A program made the translations under genes and the position numbers. Of a stretch of 64,000 bases of DNA, positions 53,401-61,870 are shown piece by piece. The stretch is from the NCBI RefSeq assembly GCF_900177725.1, contig NZ_FXAT01000005.1:372001-436000 (forward strand). Reading direction: 5' to 3'. The stretch's first letter is position 1; each line of letters starts with the position of its first letter. The stretch comes from Paraburkholderia susongensis. Lineage in GTDB: Bacteria; Pseudomonadota; Gammaproteobacteria; Burkholderiales; Burkholderiaceae. Under the pieces are notes generated by a model. That model saw only the letters and a list, made by a program, of their open reading frames with translations. It did not search any database and had not been told where the DNA came from.

Positions 53401-55323
53401 TACCTGCTCGAACGCTTCCTCGAAGAGATCCTTCACGCGCTCGATGTCGAATTCGGCATCGTCCGCGAGTTCGAGGCCGAAGTCGTGAATCCATGCCGGC
53501 GTGGCCCCCGGCGCCTCGATCAGATAAGGCCGCTCTTCGTCGACGCGCACGCCGAGATGCTCGAGCATCGGCAAGCTGCGCGACAGCGCAATCGGCAAGC
53601 CCGCGCGATAAACCTTGAAGCGGAACGCGCGCGGTCCCGATTCGATCGGCCGGTACAGGTTCATCGCGAGTCTTTCGCTGCCCTGCACGCGCTCGATCAG
53701 TTCGATATCGCGCACCGCCGTGCGCGCCGGATAGTCGTCGCGATAGCCGGCCGGAAACGAATCGCCGTAGAGCTGCAGCAGACGGTTGCCGTGCTCCTCG
53801 CCGTACACGTCGAGCAAAGCGTCGGCCAGATCGTCCTGCCAGCGGCGCGCGACCTGCACGAGCCGCGCCTCCAGCTCACGCGTGTCGACGTTCGGCATGC
53901 CGCCCGGTTTCGCATGGACTACGAAATGAATCCGCGCGAGCGTCGACTCCGAGAGCAGCGGCGTGAATTCGACGTTCTCGCCATTGAACGCGTCGGCAAG
54001 CAGGTTCGCGATACGCTGGCGCAAATCGGTGTTGTACTTGTCGCGCGACACGAACACGAGGCACGACACGAAGCGGTCGAAGCGGTCGCGCCGCACGAAC
54101 AGACGCGTGCGCTGATGCTCCTGCAACCGCAGCACGCCGAGCGCGGTGTCGTAGAGCTGGTCTTCGTCGGCCTGAAACAGTTCGTCGCGCGGATAGGTTT
54201 CGAGCACCGTGACGAGCGATTTCGCCAGATGACCTTTTGGCAAGAATCCAGCGCGGCGCACGATATTCGCGCATTTACGCCGCACGATCGGAATTTCCGC
54301 GGCCGATACGAAATACGCGGTGGACGTATAGAGCCCGATGAAGCGCCGCTCGCCGGTCACCTTGCCATCCGCGCCGGTCAGCTTGATGCCGACATAGTCG
54401 AGATAGCCGGGCCGATGCACGGTGGCGCGTGAATTGGCCTTGGTCAGAAAGATCGGCGAAGAGCCCGCGATGATCTCGGCGGCGGCCGGCGGCAGCGACG
54501 TGACTTCCGCGGCGCCGGCGGGCCGCAACGCATCGCGCAGAATGCCGAGGCCGGAGCCCTCCACCGCGCGCAGGCCATAGCCGCTCTCCTGCTGCACCAG
54601 TTCGTAGTCGCGCTGGCCGAGAAACGTGAAATGGTCGGCCACCATCCATTCGAGGAACGCGCGTGCTTCCACGCCTTCCGGACTCGTCTCGCGCGCCTTG
54701 AGGTCCTGGATCGTGGTTTTCGCGCGCTCGATCACCTTCGGCCAGTCCTCCACGGCCGCGCGCACGTCACCGAGCACGCGCGCGATGTCGTCGCGCAGCG
54801 CATCGAGTTTTGCGGCATCGCCGCAACGGTCCACTTCGAAATGGATGCACGAGGTCAGATGCGAGCGCGTGTCGCCGGCTTCCTCGGCGCCCTGGCTCAC
54901 GCGCTCGATACTGCCGTCGGCCGCGCGCCAGATGCGAAACACCGGATGCACGACCGAATGCAGTGCGAGCCCCTGCCGGTTGACCGCCATCGACACCGAA
55001 TCGACGAGAAACGGCATATCGTCGTTGACGATCTCGACCACCGTGTGATCGGAGTGCCAACCATGCTGTTCGAGAATCGGGTTATAGACGCGCAGCCGTT
55101 GCTCGCCCGGCACGAAACGCTGCGCGGTCTGCCAGTGCGCGAACGCCGCGCCGTAGAGATCGGCGATCGAACGGCTTTGCAGATCGCCGCTGTCGACGAA
55201 ATCGTAGTAGTGCCGCAGGAAGGGTTCGACGACGTTGAAGGTCGGCTCGGGCAGCCGCCCGCGCGCGAATTCGACGACATCGTTCAGCAGGTGTGTGACG
55301 GCTTCTTCGTTCTTTGCTTGCAT
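50485..55323 (-). CDS. gdhB: NAD-specific glutamate dehydrogenase, large 180-kDa type
   Basis: 1612 residues, the size of the L_180 class. N-terminal ACT-like regulatory regions precede the catalytic core (about 700-1250), where LRWSDRREDFRTEVLGLMKAQ and VKNVVIVPVGSKGGFVVKN include the catalytic lysine, with NAD-binding VGDMSGDVFGNGMLLS further on. It deaminates L-glutamate to alpha-ketoglutarate, for growth on amino acids. The start at 55323 has GGGGAG six bases upstream. It stands alone on the minus strand; a hydrolase/M14 pair follows upstream. Confidence 0.95.
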   Translation of the reverse strand: MQAKNEEAVTHLLNDVVEFARGRLPEPTFNVVEPFLRHYYDFVDSGDLQSRSIADLYGAAFAHWQTAQRFVPGEQRLRVYNPILEQHGWHSDHTVVEIVNDDMPFLVDSVSMAVNRQGLALHSVVHPVFRIWRAADGSIERVSQGAEEAGDTRSHLTSCIHFEVDRCGDAAKLDALRDDIARVLGDVRAAVEDWPKVIERAKTTIQDLKARETSPEGVEARAFLEWMVADHFTFLGQRDYELVQQESGYGLRAVEGSGLGILRDALRPAGAAEVTSLPPAAAEIIAGSSPIFLTKANSRATVHRPGYLDYVGIKLTGADGKVTGERRFIGLYTSTAYFVSAAEIPIVRRKCANIVRRAGFLPKGHLAKSLVTVLETYPRDELFQADEDQLYDTALGVLRLQEHQRTRLFVRRDRFDRFVSCLVFVSRDKYNTDLRQRIANLLADAFNGENVEFTPLLSESTLARIHFVVHAKPGGMPNVDTRELEARLVQVARRWQDDLADALLDVYGEEHGNRLLQLYGDSFPAGYRDDYPARTAVRDIELIERVQGSERLAMNLYRPIESGPRAFRFKVYRAGLPIALSRSLPMLEHLGVRVDEERPYLIEAPGATPAWIHDFGLELADDAEFDIERVKDLFEEAFEQVWTGAIESDDFNRLVLRAQLNAREVTILRAYAKYLRQVGSTFSDAYIERAVTGNPAIARMLVDLFIASFGPVPGDARKARVESCLAAIDSALDQVPNLDEDRILRQFLGVIKATKRTNYYRYDAEGRPKPYLSFKFDPAQVPGLPEPKPMFEIWVYSPRVEGVHLRGGRVARGGLRWSDRREDFRTEVLGLMKAQMVKNVVIVPVGSKGGFVVKNPPPQSERDAWMREGVACYQTFLRGLLDLTDNLAGTDVVPPPDVVRHDPDDPYLVVAADKGTATFSDYANAISQEYGFWLDDAFASGGSVGYDHKKMGITARGAWESVKRHFREIGVDTQSMDFTVAGVGDMSGDVFGNGMLLSPHIKLVAAFDHRHIFLDPDPDPAKSFAERARLFMLDRSSWADYDPSLISAGGGVFPRAAKTIPLSAAVQSVLGISAAALSPAELMRAILQAPVDLLYNGGIGTYVKASRETHQQVGDRANDAIRVNGADLRCKVVAEGGNLGLTQLGRIEFAQRGGRINTDAIDNSAGVDCSDHEVNIKILLGLVVADGEMTEKQRNALLAEMTDEVGLLVLTDNYYQTQALSIAGRYGVELLDAEARLMRYLERAGRLNRVIEFLPADEEIAERAAAKQGLTTPERAVLLAYSKMWLYDALLESSMPEDPLVSDMLIEYFPKPLRQRFREPMQRHPLRREILATHLTNALVNRVGCEFVHRLMEETDAQPGDIVRACIMARDVFDLDRIWSNIDALDNRVADDVQARMFAEVARLVERSALWFLRHLQSGAAGDDVAGLLARCRDAAQRLAPQWPSLLPGADLEALSERQRVFVDAGVDSDLAVRIASGEVSAALLDIAEVASTCGRNLEQVAGVYFALGTLLNYGWISERAASLPAPTHWDMLARASALAELARLKRALTTSALAGANDASTPDSLVQAWREKRAAQLERYTRLLTDLRATGGASLSVLLVVVREMAALERA

Positions 55324-55527
55324 GATCGACTCCCCTGACTGGCGGCAATGGTGAGTATCGTGTGATTCGCATGCAACGTCTGAAAACGGATTATGCGCCT
55401 GCTGCGGGCAATGCGATCGATTGGCGCAGTCAGGTAATACCCGCTAACGAAGCCGCGGCGCTGGAAGCGCTTCTTGCGTCGCCGCGGCGCGGCAGTGCTG
55501 CGGTGCGGCTGCCTTTGCGCGGACCGC

Positions 55528-56424
55528 TCAGAGCGCGGGTTTCGCAGGCGCGGCCGGATCGACGGCCCCGGGCGCGGCCACGCGCGCACTCTCCTCTGCG
55601 CTTCGCTGCCCAAGCCATGTGCGGATCTGCGCCGCGGTCCACGCCGGATCGTCGTGCGGCAGATCGTGCCCGGCCCACGGATGCTCGCGATGCGCAGCGC
55701 CCCACGCCGCCGCGAGCTTCGCCGAACAGACCGGATTGACGAGCCCGTCCGCGCACGAGGACAAGATCAGCAGCGGACAATGCGGCGCCGCGGCGGCCGC
55801 GGTGAAACGCGCGGCGGCCCAGAGCTGCCGCAGCGCATTCGCGCGGCTCACCGGCGCGCTGCGGCGAATCCCGACCCACGCGTCGAGATCCGCACCGAGC
55901 GTCTCGACGTTATTGCACGTCAGCCGATGAATGCCGCTCTCGGCATCGACCGCATCGCTCCAGTGCGCGGCGACGCCGAGCAGGCCTAGCCACGCCGATG
56001 GCCGCAGCCGCTCGTGCATACGGCTGAACGGCCGCATGCTCGTGTTGATGAGCACGAGCCGCTCGATTTCGCCGGGATGCCGTTGCGCCCAATCGGTCGC
56101 CACCATGCCGCCGAGCGACATCGCGAGCACACTGTACGGCCCCGGCGCGCCCATTTGCATGGCTGCCTGCCGCACGAACGCCACCATACCCGCAACGGTT
56201 GCCGGCGCGCGCAGATGCGCGAATTCGCCGTTGCCGGGCAGATCGAGAAGCAGCAAACGCGGATCGTGCGCCGCCCCCTCTGTTGCATCGCGCAAGCTGT
56301 CGTGCAAGGTATCGCATGAGGTATCACATGACGCAGCGCCCAAGCTCTCGCGCAACGCATCCGGCAAGTGTCCCCAGTGACGCGTTTCACGCGTGAGTCC
56401 ACGCAGCAGAATCCACGTGCTCAT
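55528..56424 (-). CDS. Alpha/beta hydrolase
   Basis: 298 residues. The nucleophile elbow is LAMSLGGMVATDWAQRH (GxSxG-like, Ser about 104), preceded by LLLLDLPGNGE, and the final histidine is likely WAGHDLPHDD (about 253). An odd repetitive stretch (SCDTSCDTLHDSLRD, about 32-46) sits between the first strand and the core. The C-terminus is Ala/Pro-rich. Its start overlaps the M14 gene's stop by ATGA, so the two are translationally coupled, and may act on one substrate in turn. Confidence 0.87.
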   Translation of the reverse strand: MSTWILLRGLTRETRHWGHLPDALRESLGAASCDTSCDTLHDSLRDATEGAAHDPRLLLLDLPGNGEFAHLRAPATVAGMVAFVRQAAMQMGAPGPYSVLAMSLGGMVATDWAQRHPGEIERLVLINTSMRPFSRMHERLRPSAWLGLLGVAAHWSDAVDAESGIHRLTCNNVETLGADLDAWVGIRRSAPVSRANALRQLWAAARFTAAAAAPHCPLLILSSCADGLVNPVCSAKLAAAWGAAHREHPWAGHDLPHDDPAWTAAQIRTWLGQRSAEESARVAAPGAVDPAAPAKPAL

Positions 56425-57458
56425 AGGGTGTCCTGTTTATACCAGTGGTCGATCGCGCTTTGCAGCATCTGCTCGCGGCGATTGCCCTGCGGCAGCCAGC
56501 GCTGCGCCGAAAACGCCGCGCGCGCAAGGAAGTCGAACAGGTTCGCATGGCGCCGCAGCACGCGCGCGGTGCGATGTTCCTTGACCGGATTGAACATGCC
56601 CTGCCGCGAAAACAGCTGGCGCGGATTCTTCTTGATCCATAGCCACGAACCGAGTTCGAGGGTCATCGGCAGGAAGATGTTCGGCGCCGGCGCGCGGTCG
56701 TACGCGTAGTCCCATAGATCGCCGTGCAGCAGATACTGGTGGCTCTGCGGTTCGAACGTATAGCCGTGATGCGGATGCGCGTGTTCGAACATGCTTTTCA
56801 GCACGTACATCTCGGGCAAATGCGGCATCTGCTTGCGGGTTCGCGCGTAGGGAAACCAGATGCTGTCGCGCCAGCCGTAACCGGAATGGCAATCGAGCGC
56901 GATGCTCAACGGCCGCGTGGCCAGTTGCGTTTCGACCACCTGCAGCAACGCGGCCGCCTCTGGCTCCATCGGCTCTCCAACACGGCCGCGATACCACGGC
57001 AGCCATGCGCCGACGCGCTGGCCGCCCGCGAGCAGCGGCACGCGTTCGTCCGCGTTCTGCGGCGCGTTGCGCATCAGATCGACGCCGCGCGGATTGGCGC
57101 GTGTCGACGCCCACATGCCGCCGGGATTGGCGATCGGCAGAAAGATCAGGCGGATCGCCTGCAATTGCCGCACCAGCAGTTCGTCCCACTCGAGCCGCGC
57201 GAGCAGCGAACGCATGTAGTCGAGTACGAGTTGCGAGCCGATCCGTTCGAGCCCGTGAATGCCGCCGAAAAAGCCGATGGCGGGCGCGAGCGGATCGGAC
57301 GAACCGATGCTCGCGGTGTAGACGGAAAAGCGCCGGCCACGCACCGAGGTTTCGCACACGGCGCGGATTTCGAAGCTCGCGCTGCCGTGGTCGAGAATCG
57401 ACTTGAGATCTTCGTATTCCGCAAAACTGTCGGGAAGAAAGCTCAAAGGAGTCTGCAT
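56421..57458 (-). CDS. M14-family zinc carboxypeptidase
   Basis: 345 residues, cytoplasmic (no signal peptide). Zinc ligands are visible in GGIHGLERIGSQ (HxxE) and ALDCHSGYGW (His). The substrate-binding NPRGVDLMRN motif and the catalytic glutamate in MTLELGSWLW (about 273) are present, so the active site is complete. It belongs to the group of DUF2817-like M14 proteins that trim gamma-linked or small peptides. It is followed by an overlapping hydrolase gene. The substrate is unknown. Confidence 0.85.
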   Translation of the reverse strand: MQTPLSFLPDSFAEYEDLKSILDHGSASFEIRAVCETSVRGRRFSVYTASIGSSDPLAPAIGFFGGIHGLERIGSQLVLDYMRSLLARLEWDELLVRQLQAIRLIFLPIANPGGMWASTRANPRGVDLMRNAPQNADERVPLLAGGQRVGAWLPWYRGRVGEPMEPEAAALLQVVETQLATRPLSIALDCHSGYGWRDSIWFPYARTRKQMPHLPEMYVLKSMFEHAHPHHGYTFEPQSHQYLLHGDLWDYAYDRAPAPNIFLPMTLELGSWLWIKKNPRQLFSRQGMFNPVKEHRTARVLRRHANLFDFLARAAFSAQRWLPQGNRREQMLQSAIDHWYKQDTL

Positions 57459-57563
57459 GACGGCGTGACCGGAGTGAAAGGGCCATGAGGGGCGGCACGT
57501 GGATGCCGCAATATAGCCTGGCTGCGCGTCATCATGCGCGAGCGGTGCATCGCCGCGCCAATC

Positions 57564-57581
57564 GTGTCACACGCACGTCAT
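57564..57581 (+). promoter_or_regulatory. Candidate Pho box upstream of phnCDE
   Basis: GTGTCAC and ACGTCAT lie 11 bp apart centre to centre with a 4-bp spacer, the Pho-box layout (consensus CTGTCAT-N4-CTGTCAT), about 190 bp before phnC. Match to consensus is partial. Confidence 0.35.
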
Positions 57582-57671
57582 TTTTCGTTCGGTCCATCGA
57601 ATCCGTACTGACTTCTGAGTGACTCTGTTTTGCCATCCTGACGACACATAAGGATGTGCCAAAGATATAGT

Positions 57672-57681
57672 CGTCTAGACG
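57672..57681. promoter_or_regulatory. 10-bp palindrome CGTCTAGACG upstream of phnC
   Basis: A perfect palindrome 89 bp before phnC, within TATAGTCGTCTAGACGTTGCG-like sequence. GntR-type phosphonate regulators bind short interrupted palindromes of this sort. Function is inferred from position. Confidence 0.35.
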
Positions 57682-57770
57682 TTGCGATGCCTTCACTCAA
57701 CCGTCACAGACGCTTCCTAGAATGAGCCTCACACATGCCGGCAGCAGCCGGCTGCATCGAGGGGATATAG

Positions 57771-58661
57771 ATGGAAGCGATCCGTGAAGCTATTCGAATC
57801 GAGCGTTTGAGCAAGACGTTCGGCAACGGCCGCAAAGCGCTCGATGAAATCGATCTGCGCGTCGCGCCAGGCGAAATGGTCGCGCTGATCGGTGCATCGG
57901 GCTCGGGCAAGTCGACCTTGCTGCGGCATATCGCGGGCTTCACGGCCTCGGACGCGCAGCCGTCGCAGATCGAGATTCTCGGCCGGCCGATCCAGCAGAA
58001 CGGCCGCATCGTCAGGGAAGTGCGCAACATTCGCCGCGACATCGGCTTCGTGTTCCAGCAATTCAATCTGATCAACCGGCTTTCCGTCGAGACCAACGTG
58101 CTGATCGGCGCGCTCGCGCGGCTGTCGTGGTGGCGGCGTCTGACCGGCCGCTTTCCTCAGGCGGAGCGCGCGCTCTCGCTCGCCGCACTCGATGAAGTCG
58201 GCATCGGTGAACATGCGCGTGAGCGCGCCGCGAATCTGTCCGGCGGTCAGCAGCAACGCGCGGCATTGGCGCGCGCACTCGTGCAGCGCGCACGCATCGT
58301 GCTCGCCGACGAACCGATCGCGTCGCTCGATCCGGAATCGTCGCGCCGCGTGATGGACATGCTGCGCGCGCTCAACGTCGAGCATGGGATCACGGTGCTC
58401 GTGTCGCTGCATCAGGTCGACATAGCGATGCGGTACTGCCCGCGCACGATCGCGCTGCGGCGCGGCAAGGTGGTCTACGACGGCCCGTCCGGCGCGCTCA
58501 CGCCGGTGCTTCTCAAGAAGCTTTATGGCGACGACGCGCGCGAACTGCTCGACGAGGCACCGCAGGACACCTCTGCCGCGCCCGCGCAGCAGAACGACGC
58601 GAGGCCCGCCGTTTCGCACCACCCTTTCGCGCTCGCGCTCGATCCCGCGCATTCGAGCTGA
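57771..58661 (+). CDS. phnC: Phosphonate ABC transporter ATPase PhnC
   Basis: 296 residues. Walker A is GASGSGKSTLL (about 41-51), the Q-loop is FVFQQFNLINRLSV (typical PhnC wording), the signature is LSGGQQQRAALARAL and Walker B is IVLADEPIASLDPE, with VSLHQVDIAMRYC as the switch. A C-terminal extension of about 35 residues after LDEAPQDTSAAPA is low-complexity. The start at 57771 has GAGGGG six bases upstream. It heads phnCDE. Confidence 0.93.
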   Translation: MEAIREAIRIERLSKTFGNGRKALDEIDLRVAPGEMVALIGASGSGKSTLLRHIAGFTASDAQPSQIEILGRPIQQNGRIVREVRNIRRDIGFVFQQFNLINRLSVETNVLIGALARLSWWRRLTGRFPQAERALSLAALDEVGIGEHARERAANLSGGQQQRAALARALVQRARIVLADEPIASLDPESSRRVMDMLRALNVEHGITVLVSLHQVDIAMRYCPRTIALRRGKVVYDGPSGALTPVLLKKLYGDDARELLDEAPQDTSAAPAQQNDARPAVSHHPFALALDPAHSS

Positions 58662-58693
58662 GCTCGAACCAGTCGGCAGCGCGCTGCTTAGCC

Positions 58694-58765
58694 CATTCAA
58701 ACCATTCCGCCCATTCCGCTCATTCCGCCCATTCCGCCCATTCCGCCCATTCCGCCCATTCCGTT
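58694..58765. repeat. 9-bp tandem repeat in the phnC-phnD gap
   Basis: Eight units in a row based on CATTCCGCC (the first is CATTCAAAC, the third CATTCCGCT, the last CATTCCGTT). The array fills most of the 125-bp space before phnD and may vary in length between strains, changing phnC-phnD spacing. Confidence 0.95.
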
Positions 58766-58786
58766 CACTCACCCGGATCTCTACCG

Positions 58787-59764
58787 ATGAAATTCCTGCG
58801 CTCCCTGATTACGCTGGCCGCCGGCGCGGCCGCTTTCGCCTGCGTCGCCGCGGCTCACGCCGAGGACATCAACCTCGGCATCATCTCGACCGATTCTTCG
58901 TCGGTGCTGAAGCAACGCTGGGAACCGCTGATCGAAGACATGAAGAAGCAGACCGGCCTGAACGTGAAGGCGTTCTTCGCGACCGACTACGCCGGCATTA
59001 TCGAAGGCATGCGCTTCAACAAGGTACAGGTCGGCTATTTCGGCAACGCGTCGGCGATCGAGGCGGTGGATCGCTCGAACGGCGAAGTATTTGCGAAGGT
59101 CGTGCATGCGAACGGTCAAGGCGGCTACTACTCGGTGCTCATCACCAACGTGAACAGCCGCTTCAAGACGCTCGACGACGTGTTCAGGAATACCAAGGAC
59201 GTCACGCTCGGCTTCGGCGATCCGAACTCGACGTCGGGTACGCTGGTGCCGGGATACTACCTGTTCGCGAAGCACAACGCGCCGGTCAATACGTCGTTCA
59301 AGAGCGTGCTGCCGTCGAGTCACGAGGCGAATCTGCTGGCCGTCGTGAACAACAAGATCGACATCGCGACCAACAACACCGAGATGCTCGACACGCTCAA
59401 ACGCGAGCATCCGGACAAGTTCGCCCAGGTGCGCGTGCTGTGGACCTCGCCGTTGATTGCGTCGGACCCGCTCGTGTGGCGCAAGGATCTGCCGCAAGCG
59501 ACCAAAGACAAGATCCGCAATTTCTTCCTGAACTACGCGAAGACCGATGCGCACGAAAAAGCGGTGATGGCTGCGATTACGGGCTACAGCGGTTTCGCGG
59601 CGGCATCGGATGAACAGTTGCTGCCGATCCGCCAGGTCGCGCTGTTCCAGCAGAAGCAGAAGATCGAGAGTGACGCGCATCTGTCCGACAGCGAGCGCAA
59701 GACCCAGCTCGCCGCGCTCGATGCGAAGCTGAGCGCGCTCAATGGCGCGCAGTCGAAGCAATGA
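58787..59764 (+). CDS. phnD: Phosphonate ABC transporter periplasmic binding protein PhnD
   Basis: 325 residues with a Sec signal peptide (MKFLRSLITLAAGAAAFACVAAAHA). The PhnD/phosphate-phosphonate-binding pattern is clear: INLGIISTDSSSVLKQRWEPLI, ATDYAGIIEGMRFNKVQVGYFGNASAIEA and FGDPNSTSGTLVPGYYLF. It captures phosphonates such as aminoethylphosphonate. The gene ends overlapping phnE by ATGA. The ribosome site is weak, lying just after the repeat array. Confidence 0.95.
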   Translation: MKFLRSLITLAAGAAAFACVAAAHAEDINLGIISTDSSSVLKQRWEPLIEDMKKQTGLNVKAFFATDYAGIIEGMRFNKVQVGYFGNASAIEAVDRSNGEVFAKVVHANGQGGYYSVLITNVNSRFKTLDDVFRNTKDVTLGFGDPNSTSGTLVPGYYLFAKHNAPVNTSFKSVLPSSHEANLLAVVNNKIDIATNNTEMLDTLKREHPDKFAQVRVLWTSPLIASDPLVWRKDLPQATKDKIRNFFLNYAKTDAHEKAVMAAITGYSGFAAASDEQLLPIRQVALFQQKQKIESDAHLSDSERKTQLAALDAKLSALNGAQSKQ

Positions 59765-60639
59765 ACACGGCCGATCTGATCAGCACGCCGGCGCGCGCGA
59801 ACGAAACGTCCGCGGCGCAGGCGCAACAGGCCGCGGCGCGAGCGGAGCAAACCACGCACGCCGCGCAAGCGCGCGCGAAGGCCGGCAAGCGCGGCTGGGC
59901 GTCGCTGCTCGGCTGGATCGCCGTACTCGCGGTTCTCGGCGGCGCATGGCACGGCGCCGACATGCGTCCGCTCGATCTGTTTAGCGACTCCGCGAACATG
60001 GGCCAGTTCGCGAAGGACTTCTTTCCGCCCGACTTCACCGAGTGGCGCAGCTACGTGCATGAAATGCTCGTGACGCTCTCGGTCGCGGTATGGGGCACAG
60101 CGCTCTCGCTCGTCTGCGCGGTGCCGTGCGGCCTGATGTCGGCGCACAACATCGCGCCGATGTGGATCGTGCAGCCGGTGCGCCGCCTGATGGATGCGTG
60201 CCGCGCGATCAACGAAATGGTCTTCGCGATGCTGTTCATCGTCGCGGTCGGACTCGGGCCGTTCGCGGGCGTGCTCGCGCTCTGGGTGCATACCACGGGC
60301 GTGCTCGCGAAGCTCTTCGCCGAAGCCGTCGAGGCAATCGATCCGCGCCCGGCCGAAGGCGTGCGCGCGACCGGCGCGACGCCCATCGACGAAATCGTCT
60401 ATGCGGTGCTGCCGCAAGTGCTGCCGCTATGGATCTCGTACGCGCTGTATCGCTTCGAATCGAACGTGCGCTCGGCGATGGTGGTCGGCATGGTCGGCGC
60501 GGGCGGCATCGGCGTCGTGCTGTACGAGGCGATCCGCTCGTTCAACTATGCGCAGACGGCGGCGGTGATGATTATGGTGATCGTCGTCGTGACCGTGATC
60601 GATCTCGGCTCGGCGTGGTTGCGTGAGCGCGTGATCTGA
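59761..60639 (+). CDS. phnE: Phosphonate ABC transporter permease PhnE
   Basis: 292 residues. An Ala/Gln-rich N-terminal extension of about 40 residues (ARANETSAAQAQQAAARAEQ) precedes the first membrane segment (WASLLGWIAVLAVLGG). The permease loop EAIDPRPAEGVRATGATPID is the PhnE-type EAA motif, and FESNVRSAMVVGMVGAGGIG follows. Its start overlaps phnD's stop, so it is coupled to it. No C-P lyase gene is in the window. A strong terminator follows at 60661. Confidence 0.94.
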   Translation: MNTADLISTPARANETSAAQAQQAAARAEQTTHAAQARAKAGKRGWASLLGWIAVLAVLGGAWHGADMRPLDLFSDSANMGQFAKDFFPPDFTEWRSYVHEMLVTLSVAVWGTALSLVCAVPCGLMSAHNIAPMWIVQPVRRLMDACRAINEMVFAMLFIVAVGLGPFAGVLALWVHTTGVLAKLFAEAVEAIDPRPAEGVRATGATPIDEIVYAVLPQVLPLWISYALYRFESNVRSAMVVGMVGAGGIGVVLYEAIRSFNYAQTAAVMIMVIVVVTVIDLGSAWLRERVI

Positions 60640-60660
60640 ACTGGGCTGAGGTTCGCGGCA

Positions 60661-60692
60661 CGGCGTTTTGCGTACCGCAAAACGCCGCTTTT
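60661..60692 (+). terminator. Rho-independent terminator of phnCDE
   Basis: CGGCGTTTTGCG pairs perfectly with CGCAAAACGCCG (12 bp, TAC loop), followed by CTTTTC. It lies 21 bp after the phnE stop. Confidence 0.88.
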
Positions 60693-60819
60693 CTCCCCAT
60701 AATGCCCCTTCACTTTGGTCGTGCACTCCGTCAGGAGGGCTTTCTGCTGGAATAATCACGGGCTTGCGGCGCGCGAGACGCGCGGCCTTTCCCCTTGCCC
60801 CCGCTTTTTCCCGCCGTCG

Positions 60820-61656
60820 ATGGAAACCTTTGTCGTCCTGCTGGTGCTGTTCTCCGCGCTGCTGCACGCCACCTGGAACGCGTTCCTGCACCTGTCCGAA
60901 GACCGCGTCTGGCTGCTCGGCATGATGGCGATGCCGTACATCGCGGTCAGCGCGATCGGCGTGCTCGTGTTGCCATTGCCCGCGCCCGCCGCATGGCCGT
61001 ATATCGTCGCCTCGGTGGTGCTCGAATGGGGTTATCTGCTCGCGCTGATCCGCGCTTACAGGAGCGGCGATTTCGGCCAGATCTATCCGATCGCGCGCGG
61101 CCTTTCGCCGATGCTCGTGTTCGCCGGCGCGCTCGTGTTCGCGGGCGAAACACTCAAGCCGCTCGCCGCCACGGGCGTGGCGCTCGTATCGATCGGCATC
61201 ATCTCGCTCGCGTTTCGCCGCGGTATGCGCTTTTCCGGCGAGAGCGTGCCGTTCGCGCTGCTGACCGGTCTGTTCATCGCGGCGTATTCGGTCGTCGACG
61301 GCGTCGGCGCGCGCGTCGCGGGCAATGGCCTCAGTTACATCATGTGGGTCTATCTGATCTGGAACATCCCGCAGTTCCTGCTCGCATGGCATTGGCGCGG
61401 CGGCGCCAAGGGGCTCTTTATCGGCCGCACGCTCGTGCTCAAGGGCATTGCGTCGGGCGCGCTCGCGCTCGGCGCGTATTGCCTCATCATCGAGGCGTAT
61501 CGCTATCTGCCGATTGCGATGGTCTCCGCGCTGCGCGAATTGAGTTCCATCTTCGCGGTGCTGATCGGCTGGCTCTTCATGCGCGAGAAACTGACCGCGC
61601 GGCGTATCGTTGCATGCGCACTCGTGACGCTCGGCGCGGTGCTGATCCGCATTTGA
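60820..61656 (+). CDS. EamA/DMT-family transporter
   Basis: 278 residues with ten membrane helices, starting METFVVLLVLFSALLHATWN. The two EamA repeats are visible (LALIRAYRSGDFGQIYPIARGLSPMLVF and CLIIEAYRYLPIAMVSALREL), each ending with a typical FAGE/LFMREKL motif. It lies behind the phnCDE terminator, so it is a separate unit. Such proteins export amino acids or metabolites; the substrate is unknown. The ATG at 60820 lacks a strong ribosome site. Confidence 0.87.
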   Translation: METFVVLLVLFSALLHATWNAFLHLSEDRVWLLGMMAMPYIAVSAIGVLVLPLPAPAAWPYIVASVVLEWGYLLALIRAYRSGDFGQIYPIARGLSPMLVFAGALVFAGETLKPLAATGVALVSIGIISLAFRRGMRFSGESVPFALLTGLFIAAYSVVDGVGARVAGNGLSYIMWVYLIWNIPQFLLAWHWRGGAKGLFIGRTLVLKGIASGALALGAYCLIIEAYRYLPIAMVSALRELSSIFAVLIGWLFMREKLTARRIVACALVTLGAVLIRI

Positions 61657-61779
61657 CATACGGCGCAACAGGCTCCGCACGGGCCTGCGAGGCTCGCTCA
61701 CCGCACCCTTCGACACGCCGCGCAAGCGGCTCCGGGATCCGCTCGCGCACGCAATTGGCTCCTACATTTTCATCGAAAT

Positions 61780-61798
61780 GGCTCTAAAGTCGAGAGCC
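61780..61798. promoter_or_regulatory. Inverted repeat upstream of gabT
   Basis: GGCTCT and AGAGCC are perfect 6-bp arms with a 7-base centre, 73 bp before the gabT start. It may be an operator for the nearby GntR protein; this is inference. Confidence 0.35.
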
Positions 61799-61870
61799 AA
61801 ATCTCTTTATAGTTCGCTCCATGTGCCGCGCCACACGCATGGCGTCAGTCCCAAAACCGGAGCGAGCGAG

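Noticed and set aside
51994..54432. Over 800-codon plus-strand frame inside the glutamate dehydrogenase region.
   Set aside because: It is the antisense shadow of a well-conserved 1612-residue enzyme and has no recognisable domain.
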